64,000 bases of DNA from Streptomyces camponoticapitis. Lineage in GTDB: Bacteria > Actinomycetota > Actinomycetes > Streptomycetales > Streptomycetaceae. Below, in pieces: positions 9,469 through 17,468 of this stretch. The stretch is from NCBI RefSeq assembly GCF_014646115.1, contig NZ_BMMV01000007.1, positions 1 to 64,000 of the forward strand, written 5' to 3'. Each line of letters opens with the position of its first letter. Positions within the stretch are counted from its first letter, which is position 1. The notes beneath the pieces are model-generated. The model had not been told where the DNA came from, did no database searches, and was given only the letters and a program-made list of their open reading frames with translations. The translations under genes and the position numbers were made by a program.

Positions 9469-9824
9469 TCCACACAACCTGTCTTGAATCGCGGCTGGTC
9501 ACTGCCGCGCGCCCCCACGCGCTCCTGCACGCTACGGCCTCTCGGATGCCCAAGTCCATAATTTGTACAACTCGCAACAACTACCTGACCGACGCCGGTG
9601 TGACAGAAAACGCTCTCCTGACGCTGACATGAGTACGGGGCCGCAGAGCGTCCCCGCCGGAAGACGACCGGGGCCTCTCCTGTGGGGGGTGGCGGCCCCG
9701 GTCGTCCTCTCCACCCCCCGCGCGCACAGCCGTGACCCGCACGTCCGCCGATTTCCCGCGGACGTGGAGCGGCCCCCTGGCGCCGCCGACATCCGCGGAC
9801 GCGCTGACCGTACGAGCCCCCGGG
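9469..9824. other. Intergenic region upstream of the ECF sigma gene
   Basis: 356 bp between the sigma gene and the stop of the upstream minus-strand gene. The half near the sigma gene (about 9541-9600) has an unusually A/T-rich patch on which its promoter probably lies; I could not assign hexamers with confidence. The other half contains the terminator hairpin at 9663-9706. No coding potential with a start site was seen. Confidence 0.5.
9663..9706 (-). terminator. Hairpin terminator of the 9825-10448 gene
   Basis: Perfect 13-bp inverted repeat GACGACCGGGGCC (9663-9675) and GGCCCCGGTCGTC (9694-9706) with an 18-nt loop, located about 120 bp beyond the stop of the minus-strand gene at 9825. It isolates that gene from the sigma operon. 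Confidence 0.75.
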
Positions 9825-10448
9825 TCAGCCCTGGGCCCTGGTCCGGCGCGAGACGACGGCGCGCAGCACCCGCCGGCCCTCGATCGAAAGGTCGAGCGCC
9901 TGGCGCAAGCCCGCCGCGCCGGCTGTCTCGGACAGGATCTCCAGGATCTGGATCTGCCGGCGCAGTTCACCGGAGACCAGCGGCCCGGCGGTGAACGGTC
10001 CGATGCCGGGCTTCCCTTCGCCGCCGTCGGCCACTCCCGTACGGCAGCGCTCGACCCAGTCGCTGTAGGCGCCGGCCGCGACGGTGCCAGCCGCGCCGAT
10101 GGCCCGGTCCCCCACCACGTCGAACTGCTGGTGGATCTCCAGCGCCACCACCGAGCAACTGTCGGACCAGGCGCGCAGCGGTTCGGCCGACCACTCGGAA
10201 GGCGCGGCGGCGAGCATCTTCCGTACGAGGACGGCCGTTTCGTCGCTGATGACGGCCGCCTCCATGGTCTCCCTGGCCGCCGCGAGGCGCGGGGCCCAGG
10301 TTTCGGCGCCGTCGGCGATGCCCGACCAGAGCGGGCGCAGTACCTCGCCCTCGTCGGCGAGCAGCGGCAGGCAGCGGTCGAGGCAGGCGACGCCACTCGC
10401 GGCGAGCCCTCGCTCATCCGCCTGAACGATCAGTTCCACCAGGCTCAT
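9825..10448 (-). CDS. Conserved hypothetical protein (207 aa)
   Basis: A soluble, largely helical protein rich in Ala/Leu/Glu with no signal peptide or membrane helix. I cannot assign it to a functional family. Visible segments include L-V-E-L-I-V-Q-A-D-E-R-G, W-S-G-I-A-D-G-A-E-T-W-A-P-R-L-A-A-A-R and R-Q-I-Q-I-L-E-I-L-S-E-T-A-G. GGGAG lies 6 nt upstream of the ATG. Its own terminator follows, and the hexosaminidase repeat-terminator precedes it, so it appears to be a single-gene unit. Composition matches its neighbours, so recent transfer is not suggested. Confidence 0.75.
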   Translation of the reverse strand: MSLVELIVQADERGLAASGVACLDRCLPLLADEGEVLRPLWSGIADGAETWAPRLAAARETMEAAVISDETAVLVRKMLAAAPSEWSAEPLRAWSDSCSVVALEIHQQFDVVGDRAIGAAGTVAAGAYSDWVERCRTGVADGGEGKPGIGPFTAGPLVSGELRRQIQILEILSETAGAAGLRQALDLSIEGRRVLRAVVSRRTRAQG

Positions 10449-10568
10449 TCACGTCTCCCGTCGCGGGCAGAATACTGCTCATTAAAGCGCCCGGCGGCTG
10501 AAAAACGTCACTGATGGCTCAGAAAAACCGGTTCGGTTCGCGAGGAAGACACACCCAACGACCGCTAC

Positions 10569-10684
10569 GTCCTCAATCGCCGGACGGGTGCAATCAAGCC
10601 CGTCCGGCGACTGAGGACAGAACGCAGCAAGCCCGTCCGGCGACTGAGGACAGAACGCAGCAAGCCCGTCCGGCGACTGAGGAC
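10569..10684. repeat. 33-bp tandem repeat plus inverted copy; terminator of hexosaminidase gene
   Basis: A 20-mer, CCCGTCCGGCGACTGAGGAC, occurs at 10599-10618, 10632-10651 and 10665-10684, each 33 bp apart with identical spacers. One inverted copy (10569-10588) has a single mismatch. The inverted copy and the first direct copy form a 20-bp stem with a 10-nt loop. The array lies just after the GH20 stop at 10697 and probably ends its transcript. The 20-mer is similar to a short repeat I recall as scattered between genes in many Streptomyces genomes; copy number elsewhere cannot be checked here. Confidence 0.85.
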
Positions 10685-10696
10685 AGAACTCCGGTT

Positions 10697-12337
10697 CTAC
10701 TCCGTCACTTCGTTCGCCAGCGATCTGAACTGCGGCCAGGTGAGCCCCGGTTTGACCGGGTTCCACACCTTCTGCGACAGCGCCGCCAGCGGCAGCCGGA
10801 TGCCGTCCGCCACCTGGTCCTGCGTCTGGGCGGTCGCGATGTCGCCCCACACCGCGAACCGGGCGCCGAGGATCTGCTTCGAGTACTTCTCCGGCACCGG
10901 TGTCGTGCCGCGCAGCACGAGCGGGGTCCACTGCTCGTAGATCCGCTGACCCGTCGGGTACACGAAGTCGTTCGGCTGGCCGAGCACGTAGTAGAGGAAC
11001 TCGTCGTTGAGGTTCACCACCGGCCGGCCCTCGCGCAGATAGTCCAGCGGCGGTCGCGCACCGATCTCCTTGCCGGTCCAGTAGTCGACCTGGAGGTTCT
11101 GGTCGGCCTTGACGACACCGCCGGCGAAGAAGCCGTCGTTCCAGGCCTGAACGTCCTTCTTCTTCGCCCGCACGACGGCCGCGCGGTCGTTCATCCAACC
11201 GGTCGCCAGGTCCTGGACCTTGGCGTCGGCGCCGTACTTCTTCCGTGCGGCGGCGGCCAGTTGGGGGAAGGACGCCTCGGGGTTCCGGACCACGAGCGCC
11301 TGGTACTCGTCCGCGCCGATGTGCCAGAACGGCCCGGGGAACAACGTGTCGTACTCACGCAGCAGTTCGTCCACGATCTTCGCGGACGCGGGCTTCGAGA
11401 TGTCGATGGCACCGCGGGTGGGCTGCCCGTTCACGTTCCGGAGCTGGAGCTCGGGGTGGGGTGCCATCACGGCGCCCAGATGCCCCGGCGAGTCGATCTC
11501 CGGGATGATGTTGATGTGCAGCCGGCCGGCGAGGGCGATGATCCTGCGGACCTGGGCCTTGGTCAGATGCTGCTCCGAGACGATCTCGGGGTGGGTGTCC
11601 GACGCGATACGGAAGCCCTGGTCGTCGGAGAAGTGCAGGCCCAGCTGGTTGAGTTTGAGGTCGGCCATCTCGCGCAGCCGGTCCTCGATCCAGCCGGGTG
11701 TGTAGTACTTGCGCGCGATGTCCAGGTTGAGTCCCCGCTGCGGGCGGTCGGGGCGGTCCCGTACGACGCCCTCCGGTATCCCCCCGTCGGCGCGTACCGA
11801 CTGCTTGAGCGTGCGCGTCCCGTAGAAGACCCCGGCCTCGTCCGGCCCGGCGATCCGGACGCGTCCGTCGCGTGCGGTGAGGGTGTACGACTCGGGGCCC
11901 GCCTGCTTGCCCGATTGCAGGGCCAGCTCGACATCACCGGCCTTGGCCGCGACCGCGCCCCGGTAGTCGATCTTCAGCTCCGAGGCCAGGAGCTTCCCCT
12001 CGTCGGCCAGCTTCGCGCTGTTCTTCGCGATGACGACGCCGCTGCCGCCGCCGGGCCGCCAGCCGGGCCCGCGGGCAGCCTCGTGCTGCCGTACGGAGGG
12101 CACGGTGCGCGGGGCTTTGGAGAGCGCGAAGGTGCTTGAGGGGTCCGGTGCGGCCGGACGGGTGTCGGACCGTGCCGACGACGCCTCGCTGGTGGCGGCC
12201 GGCGCCGTGGCGGCGGTGCCCGCCGACGCGCCGTGACCGGGCCGGGTGGTGTCGGGCCAGGCCACCACCGTGAGAGTGACGGCGGCCGCCACGACAGCGG
12301 CGCCGCCCACCAGAGCCCCCGGGGAGTTCCACCTCAT
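10697..12337 (-). CDS. Beta-N-acetylhexosaminidase, glycoside hydrolase family 20
   Basis: A 546-aa exported or membrane-anchored hydrolase that would release terminal GlcNAc/GalNAc from chitin fragments or peptidoglycan pieces. One N-terminal hydrophobic helix (residues about 8-27) is followed by an Ala/Thr/Ser linker. A GH20b-like domain follows, then the catalytic barrel from R-G-L-N-L-D-I-A-R-K-Y-Y-T-P onward. The catalytic pair is Asp343-Glu344 in W-H-I-G-A-D-E-Y; I-I-P-E-I-D-S-P-G-H and the late W-G-D-I-A are also family features. No lipobox is visible. It is divergent from the OHCU-like gene over 266 bp. I saw no DasR-type site (A-C-T-G-G-T-C-T-A-G-A-C-C-A) in that gap. Confidence 0.9.
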   Translation of the reverse strand: MRWNSPGALVGGAAVVAAAVTLTVVAWPDTTRPGHGASAGTAATAPAATSEASSARSDTRPAAPDPSSTFALSKAPRTVPSVRQHEAARGPGWRPGGGSGVVIAKNSAKLADEGKLLASELKIDYRGAVAAKAGDVELALQSGKQAGPESYTLTARDGRVRIAGPDEAGVFYGTRTLKQSVRADGGIPEGVVRDRPDRPQRGLNLDIARKYYTPGWIEDRLREMADLKLNQLGLHFSDDQGFRIASDTHPEIVSEQHLTKAQVRRIIALAGRLHINIIPEIDSPGHLGAVMAPHPELQLRNVNGQPTRGAIDISKPASAKIVDELLREYDTLFPGPFWHIGADEYQALVVRNPEASFPQLAAAARKKYGADAKVQDLATGWMNDRAAVVRAKKKDVQAWNDGFFAGGVVKADQNLQVDYWTGKEIGARPPLDYLREGRPVVNLNDEFLYYVLGQPNDFVYPTGQRIYEQWTPLVLRGTTPVPEKYSKQILGARFAVWGDIATAQTQDQVADGIRLPLAALSQKVWNPVKPGLTWPQFRSLANEVTE

Positions 12338-12603
12338 CCGTGACCATCCCTAATAGAAGAAAAAGGAAGGAAGTAGGGCGAACGTCCCATGTCCGCGCCC
12401 GTCGCGCGAGCCGGAGACGTCACGTCCGGGTGAAATTCGCGCATCTGTCGGGCGCCCGCCACCGGCCATGGATAGCGTGACGAAACATCCGTCTCGTCCT
12501 TATCGGCCCTCACTCCCGCCCCTACTCCTATCACCTCCCGTCACCCGTTCGGCCTGCGGTCCCGCGCCGCCCGAGCTGTGACGCAGCGTCCGAGGAGCCC
12601 ACG

Positions 12604-13191
12604 CTGTCCAGCGATTCCCACGCCGGTCTGGCGCGCTTCAACGCCGCCCCGGCAGACACCGTCGAGCACGCGCTGCTTGCCTGCTGCGGAAACCGCCGCT
12701 GGGCCCGCCGGCTCGCCGACCACCGCCCGTACCCGACCGTCGACGCGCTCCTCGCCGCCACCGACGAGGCGAGTTACGACCTGTCCCTGGCCGACCTCGC
12801 CGGAGCACTCGCCCACGAGACGCCGGCGGAACCGCACCACGGGGTGCCACTCGCCGCCCGGACGGCGCTGCGGGCGGCGCATGCCGCGTACGAGAGCAGT
12901 TTCGGCCACGCGTTCGTCATCAGCCTCGACCACCACCGGCCCGAGGAACGCCTGAACCACGTGCTGACCCGGATCCGCGAGCGGCTGGCCCACGACCCCG
13001 ACGAGGAGCGCGCCGTCGCCGCCGAGGAACTGCGCCGGCTCGCGCACTCCAGGGTCGCGCGCCTGGTGGGCCGGTCCGGGAGCCACCCCGAGGGGCGCGC
13101 GGCGGGCCGCCAACCGGAACCGCCCGCTCCCCGCGTTTCGCAGGAATCGAACGACTACGGCCGTCCGGATAGCCCGTCCGTGGCTGTTTGA
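12604..13191 (+). CDS. OHCU-decarboxylase-like protein with probable CTG start
   Basis: A 195-aa helical protein resembling 2-oxo-4-hydroxy-4-carboxy-5-ureidoimidazoline decarboxylase of the urate pathway. It has G-L-A-R-F-N-A-A-P, A-L-L-A-C-C-G-N-R-R-W-A-R-R-L, Y-E-S-S-F-G-H-A-F-V-I-S and R-I-R-E-R-L-A-H-D-P-D-E-E-R-A-V-A-A-E-E-L. Homology begins right after 12604, where the only candidate start is CTG; GAGGAG (12592-12597) lies 6 nt before it and no ATG, GTG or TTG occurs in frame between the stop at 12478 and 12844. The family H-P-x-I-G catalytic His motif is absent (A-H-E-T-P-A instead), and the Glu before F-G is Ser. It may not catalyse the family reaction. Confidence 0.75.
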   Translation: MSSDSHAGLARFNAAPADTVEHALLACCGNRRWARRLADHRPYPTVDALLAATDEASYDLSLADLAGALAHETPAEPHHGVPLAARTALRAAHAAYESSFGHAFVISLDHHRPEERLNHVLTRIRERLAHDPDEERAVAAEELRRLAHSRVARLVGRSGSHPEGRAAGRQPEPPAPRVSQESNDYGRPDSPSVAV

Positions 13192-13360
13192 CTGCCTGTT
13201 TGATCACACGAGCGGGCCCCCGGGCAATCGAGCCGACAAAGCGTCGCTACGATGGCCAGGGCCGGTGGACCGTACCCGGCCGGGCGCGACCGACACCACT
13301 GTGCTTCATCGAGTAGAAGATGGCGGCCGGCCCCGATCCCCGCTCCCGGAGGGCTTTTCC

Positions 13361-13741
13361 GTGCCGGCTGGAACGCTGTACCGCGGCCGGGAAGGAATGT
13401 GGTCATGGGTGGCTCATCGAGTCACCGGCGTCGCCATCTTCTTCTTCCTGTTCGTCCATGTACTGGACACCGCACTCGTCCGCGTCTCCCCCGAGGCCTA
13501 CGACGATGTCGTAGCGACCTACAAGACGCCCATCGTCGGCGTGTTGGAGTACGGCCTCGTGGCCGCCGTCCTCTTCCACGCGCTCAACGGCCTGCGCGTG
13601 ATCGCCGTGGACTTCTGGTCCAAGGGCGCGCGCTACCAGAAGCAGATGCTCTGGAGCGTCGTGGGAGTCTGGCTCGTCCTCATGCTGGGCGCCATCTACC
13701 CCGTGCTCGGTCATGCCGCACGCGAACTCTGGGGGAGCTGA
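13361..13741 (+). CDS. sdhC: Succinate dehydrogenase cytochrome b subunit SdhC
   Basis: A 126-aa membrane anchor of complex II, first gene of sdhCDAB. The start is the GTG at 13361, 7 nt after GGAGGG (13348-13353), giving the usual P-A-G-T-L-Y-R-G-R-E-G-M-W-S-W-V-A-H-R-V-T-G opening. Three hydrophobic helices follow. The second contains L-F-H-A-L-N-G-L-R-V-I, whose His is the likely haem ligand, and the first has the conserved H-R-x-T-G quinone-site residues. It passes electrons from SdhB to menaquinone in the cytoplasmic membrane. The frame is open back to 13265, but the extra N-terminus is not family-like. Confidence 0.94.
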   Translation: MPAGTLYRGREGMWSWVAHRVTGVAIFFFLFVHVLDTALVRVSPEAYDDVVATYKTPIVGVLEYGLVAAVLFHALNGLRVIAVDFWSKGARYQKQMLWSVVGVWLVLMLGAIYPVLGHAARELWGS

Positions 13742-13744
13742 CCG

Positions 13745-14236
13745 ATGTCCGCAGACACCACCGCGACCGGCTCCACGGCCGCGATCAGTCCCGTCGAGAG
13801 CGTGAGCGTCTTCGACGTCGACCACCCGGCTCCGCTCATCGAGCCGCCGCGCAAGCGCACCGCGAAGACACCGAAGGCCACACGCGGCAACTTCGAGATG
13901 GCCGCCTGGCTGTTCATGCGCCTGTCCGGCGTCGTCCTCGTCGTCCTGGTCATCGGCCATCTGCTCATCCAGCTGGTGCTGGACGGCGGCGTCGCCAGGA
14001 TCGGGTTCGCCTTCGTGGCCGGCCGCTGGGCGTCCCCGTGGTGGCAGACCTGGGATCTGCTGATGCTGTGGCTGGCGATGCTGCACGGCGGCAACGGCAT
14101 GCGCACGATCATCAACGACTACGCGGAGCGTGCCAACACCCGCCTGTGGCTCAAGGGTCTGCTGTACACCGCCACGGTGTTCACCATCCTTCTGGGCACG
14201 CTGGTGATTTTCACCTTCGACCCGAACATCCGCTAA
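13745..14236 (+). CDS. sdhD: Succinate dehydrogenase membrane anchor SdhD
   Basis: A 163-aa hydrophobic subunit of succinate dehydrogenase. About 45 N-terminal residues are hydrophilic, longer than in many SdhD proteins. They precede N-F-E-M-A-A-W-L-F-M-R-L-S-G, a helix with V-I-G-H-L-L-I-Q (probable haem His), W-D-L-L-M-L-W-L-A-M-L-H-G-G-N-G-M-R, and a final helix ending F-D-P-N-I-R. It lies 3 bp after sdhC and 21 bp before sdhA, so the operon is tightly packed. With SdhC it holds haem b and the quinone site. Confidence 0.94.
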   Translation: MSADTTATGSTAAISPVESVSVFDVDHPAPLIEPPRKRTAKTPKATRGNFEMAAWLFMRLSGVVLVVLVIGHLLIQLVLDGGVARIGFAFVAGRWASPWWQTWDLLMLWLAMLHGGNGMRTIINDYAERANTRLWLKGLLYTATVFTILLGTLVIFTFDPNIR

Positions 14237-14257
14237 GGCCCGGGGCTGACGAGAGCA

Positions 14258-16012
14258 ATGAAGATCCACAAGTACGACACCGTCATCGTCGGCGCCGGCG
14301 GCGCCGGCATGCGCGCGGCCATCGAGTCGACCAAGCGCAGCCGTACCGCCGTGCTGACGAAGCTGTATCCCACCAGGTCCCACACGGGCGCCGCGCAGGG
14401 CGGCATGGCCGCCGCGCTCGCCAACGTGGAGGAGGACAACTGGGAGTGGCACACCTTCGACACGATCAAGGGCGGCGACTACCTGGTCGACCAGGACGCC
14501 GCCGAGATCCTTGCGAAGGAGGCCATCGACGCGGTTCTGGACCTGGAGAAGATGGGTCTGCCGTTCAACAGGACGCCGGACGGCACCATCGACCAGCGCC
14601 GCTTCGGCGGCCACTCCCGTAACCACGGCGAGGCCCCGGTCCGCAGGTCCTGCTACGCGGCGGACCGCACCGGCCACATGATCCTCCAGACGCTCTACCA
14701 GAACTGCGTCAAGGAGGGCGTGGAGTTCTTCAACGAGTTCTACGTCCTGGACCAGTTGATCGTGGACATCGGCGGCGTCAAGACGTCGGCGGGCGTGGTC
14801 GCGTACGAGCTGGCCACCGGCGAGATCCATGTCTTCCAGGCGAAGGCGGTCATCTACGCGTCCGGCGGCACCGGCAAGTTCTTCAAGGTGACGTCGAACG
14901 CGCACACGCTCACCGGTGACGGCCAGGCGGCCTGCTACCGGCGCGGACTGCCCCTGGAGGACATGGAGTTCTTCCAGTTCCACCCCACGGGCATCTGGCG
15001 CATGGGCATCCTCCTCACGGAGGGCGCCCGCGGTGAGGGCGGCATCCTCCGCAACAAGGAGGGCGAGCGCTTCATGGAGAAGTACGCGCCCGTCATGAAG
15101 GACCTCGCCTCGCGTGACGTCGTCTCGCGGTCGATCTACACCGAGATCCGCGAGGGCCGCGGCTGCGGTCCCGAGGGCGACCACGTCTACCTCGACCTGA
15201 CGCACCTGCCGCCGGAGCAACTGGACGCCAAGCTCCCGGACATCACCGAGTTCGCGCGTACGTACCTGGGCATCGAGCCCTACACGGACCCGATCCCGAT
15301 CCAGCCCACCGCGCACTACGCGATGGGCGGCATCCCGACCAACGTCCAGGGCGAGGTCCTGCGCGACAACACGACGGTCGTACCCGGTCTGTACGCGGCC
15401 GGCGAGGTCGCGTGCGTGTCGGTGCACGGCGCCAACCGGCTGGGCACCAACTCGCTGCTCGACATCAACGTCTTCGGCAAGCGCTCCGGCATCGCCGCCG
15501 CCGAGTACGCGGCCAAGCACGACCACGTCGAACTCCCGGAGAACCCGGCCGAGCTGGTCGAGGCGCAGGTCGAGCGGCTGCGTTCCTCGACGGGCGACGA
15601 GCGGGTGGCGGACATCCGCCGCGAGCTCCAGGAGACCATGGACGCGAACGTCATGGTCTTCCGCACCGAGCAGACGATCAAGACGGCCGTCGAGAAGATC
15701 GGCGAGCTGCGCGACCGCTATCTGCGCGTGTCCATCCAGGACAAGGGCCGGCGCTTCAACACGGATCTGCTGGAGGCCGTCGAGCTGGGCAACCTGCTCG
15801 ACCTGGCCGAGGTGATGGCCGTGTCGGCGCTCGCCCGCAAGGAGTCGCGCGGCGGTCACTACCGCGAGGACTTCCCCAACCGGGACGACGTGAACTTCAT
15901 GCGCCACACCATGGCGTACCGCGAGGTCGGCGACGACGGCACGGAGTCCATCCGTCTCGACTACAAGCCGGTCGTCCAGACCCGCTACCAGCCGATGGAG
16001 CGTAAGTACTGA
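14258..16012 (+). CDS. sdhA: Succinate dehydrogenase flavoprotein subunit SdhA
   Basis: A 584-aa FAD subunit that oxidises succinate to fumarate. The N-terminus has the dinucleotide-binding V-I-V-G-A-G-G-A-G-M-R-A. The His in R-S-H-T-G-A-A-Q-G-G is the covalent FAD attachment site. Substrate-site motifs are F-F-Q-F-H-P-T-G-I-W, the catalytic-Arg region D-V-V-S-R-S-I, H-Y-A-M-G-G-I and H-G-A-N-R-L-G-T-N-S-L-L-D. The C-terminal domain carries the conserved A-L-A-R-K-E-S-R-G-G-H-Y-R-E-D. Length is normal for the family. The stop overlaps the sdhB start (TGATG). Confidence 0.96.
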   Translation: MKIHKYDTVIVGAGGAGMRAAIESTKRSRTAVLTKLYPTRSHTGAAQGGMAAALANVEEDNWEWHTFDTIKGGDYLVDQDAAEILAKEAIDAVLDLEKMGLPFNRTPDGTIDQRRFGGHSRNHGEAPVRRSCYAADRTGHMILQTLYQNCVKEGVEFFNEFYVLDQLIVDIGGVKTSAGVVAYELATGEIHVFQAKAVIYASGGTGKFFKVTSNAHTLTGDGQAACYRRGLPLEDMEFFQFHPTGIWRMGILLTEGARGEGGILRNKEGERFMEKYAPVMKDLASRDVVSRSIYTEIREGRGCGPEGDHVYLDLTHLPPEQLDAKLPDITEFARTYLGIEPYTDPIPIQPTAHYAMGGIPTNVQGEVLRDNTTVVPGLYAAGEVACVSVHGANRLGTNSLLDINVFGKRSGIAAAEYAAKHDHVELPENPAELVEAQVERLRSSTGDERVADIRRELQETMDANVMVFRTEQTIKTAVEKIGELRDRYLRVSIQDKGRRFNTDLLEAVELGNLLDLAEVMAVSALARKESRGGHYREDFPNRDDVNFMRHTMAYREVGDDGTESIRLDYKPVVQTRYQPMERKY

Positions 16013-16791
16013 TGGCAACTCCCCTACTGGACAAGGTCGAGGACGAGGCCGCGGCATCGCCGTACATCACGGTCACGCTGCGGATCCGCCGCTTCAACCC
16101 GGAGATCTCCGACGAGGCCCGCTGGGAGGACTTCTCGATAGAGATCGATCCCAAGGAGCGTGTGCTCGACGCCCTCCACAAGATCAAGTGGGACGTCGAC
16201 GGGTCGCTGACCTTCCGGCGCTCCTGCGCGCACGGGATCTGCGGCTCGGACGCGATGCGGATCAACGGCAAGAACCGTCTCGCGTGCAAGACGCTGATCA
16301 AGGACATCACGTCGTTCGACAGGAAGACCGGCGCGACGAAGCCGATCACGGTCGAGGCCATAAAGGGCCTCACGGTCCTCAAGGACCTGGTCGTCGACAT
16401 GGAGCCGTTCTTCCAGGCGTACCGGGACGTGATGCCCTTCCTGGTCACCACCGGGAACGAGCCGACGCGTGAGCGGCTCCAGTCGGCGGAGGACCGCGAG
16501 CGGTTCGACGACACGACGAAGTGCATCCTGTGCGCGGCATGCACGTCGTCGTGCCCGGTGTTCTGGAACGACGGGCAGTACTTCGGCCCGGCGGCCATTG
16601 TCAACGCGCACCGGTTCATCTTCGACTCGCGTGACGAGGCGGGCGAGCAGCGTCTTGAGATCCTCAACGACAAGGACGGCGTGTGGCGTTGCCGCACGAC
16701 GTTCAACTGCACCGACGCCTGCCCGCGCGGTATCGAGGTCACCAAGGCGATCCAGGAAGTGAAGCGCGCGCTGATCACCCGGCGCTTCTGA
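16012..16791 (+). CDS. sdhB: Succinate dehydrogenase iron-sulfur subunit SdhB
   Basis: A 259-aa electron-transfer subunit with all three cluster motifs. The 2Fe-2S site is R-R-S-C-A-H-G-I-C-G-S-D plus the later R-L-A-C. The 4Fe-4S site is C-I-L-C-A-A-C-T-S-S-C-P, and the 3Fe-4S site is C-R-T-T-F-N-C-T-D-A-C-P-R-G-I. It carries electrons from SdhA flavin to the SdhCD quinone site. It is translationally coupled to sdhA and is the last gene of the operon; a strong hairpin follows 26 bp after the stop. Confidence 0.96.
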   Translation: MATPLLDKVEDEAAASPYITVTLRIRRFNPEISDEARWEDFSIEIDPKERVLDALHKIKWDVDGSLTFRRSCAHGICGSDAMRINGKNRLACKTLIKDITSFDRKTGATKPITVEAIKGLTVLKDLVVDMEPFFQAYRDVMPFLVTTGNEPTRERLQSAEDRERFDDTTKCILCAACTSSCPVFWNDGQYFGPAAIVNAHRFIFDSRDEAGEQRLEILNDKDGVWRCRTTFNCTDACPRGIEVTKAIQEVKRALITRRF

Positions 16792-16816
16792 GCACCCGGC
16801 GCCCGCCAGCGCGGTG

Positions 16817-16865
16817 AGGGCCCGTTTCCGTACAAAGCCGTAACGGTCAGTACGGTACGGGCCCT
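16817..16865 (+). terminator. Terminator of the sdhCDAB operon
   Basis: Inverted repeat AGGGCCCGTTTCCGTAC (16817-16833) with GTACGGTACGGGCCCT (16850-16865). It pairs along its length apart from a one-base bulge and is followed by TTTCTG. It begins 26 bp after the sdhB stop. Confidence 0.85.
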
Positions 16866-16943
16866 TTCTGTGCCAGGATTCAACTGGGGCCTGTCGTTCG
16901 ACCCGGGCCCTCGACCAAGCAGGAGCAGGGGAAGCGGGGAGAC

Positions 16944-17468
16944 ATGAGCCAGGCGAATCCGAACCCGAATCCCGACGGGGACGGGGCCTATGGATGGGGC
17001 CCCACTCAGCCGGGCTACGGGTATCCCAATCCGGCGCCGGGGTACGGCTATCCGGGGCAGGGCGGTCCGGGGTACGACCCGACGCTGGCGGCCGGCCAGC
17101 TCGTTCCCACGTCCGGCGGCGGCACGCCGCTGGTGTCGATCGGGGACATCACCGTCATGAACGACGGCATCGTGACGCCGTCCGGCACGCTGCCGCTGCG
17201 CGGCGCGGTGTGGAACGCGACGGACATGTCGCGGACCGAGGAGAAGATCCCGACGCACGCCATCATCCTGGCGATCATCTTCTTCATCTTCTGTCTGCTC
17301 GGTCTGCTCTTCCTCCTGATGAAGGAGAAGAAGACCACCGGCTTCATCCAGGTCACGGTGACCAGCGGCGGCAAGCACCACTCGACGATGCTCCCCGCGA
17401 CCGGTCCGGACAGCTTCCAGATCGTCATGGGGCAGATCAGCTACGCCCGTTCGCTCAGCTCGATGTAA
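16944..17468 (+). CDS. Small membrane protein with Pro/Gly/Tyr-rich N-terminus
   Basis: A 174-aa protein of unknown function. The first 50 residues are a disordered Asn/Pro/Gly/Tyr-rich stretch with repeated G-Y-G-Y-P elements. A folded segment with G-D-I-T-V-M-N-D-G-I-V-T-P-S-G-T-L-P-L-R-G follows. One transmembrane helix (I-I-L-A-I-I-F-F-I-F-C-L-L-G-L-L) comes next, then a short beta-rich tail (I-Q-V-T-V-T-S-G-G-K-H-H-S-T). The layout resembles other actinobacterial single-pass proteins but I cannot name a family. Its last 14 bp overlap the 3' end of the convergent nucleotidyltransferase gene. Confidence 0.82.
   Translation: MSQANPNPNPDGDGAYGWGPTQPGYGYPNPAPGYGYPGQGGPGYDPTLAAGQLVPTSGGGTPLVSIGDITVMNDGIVTPSGTLPLRGAVWNATDMSRTEEKIPTHAIILAIIFFIFCLLGLLFLLMKEKKTTGFIQVTVTSGGKHHSTMLPATGPDSFQIVMGQISYARSLSSM

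Noticed and set aside
12338..12603. DasR-type operator upstream of the hexosaminidase gene
   Set aside because: No sequence close to the DasR consensus was visible in the divergent region.
12578..12955. Plus-strand frame beginning ATG-like at 12578
   Set aside because: Its product is a Pro/Arg/Ser-rich shadow. The OHCU-like protein is in another frame with clear family similarity.
13403..16057. Very long minus-strand open frame (884 codons) opposite sdhA and its neighbours
   Set aside because: It mirrors the GC-rich third positions of sdhC, sdhD and sdhA, has no family motif, and sdhA is unquestionable. The same reasoning removes the long antisense frames over mmpL, trpS, betA and betB.
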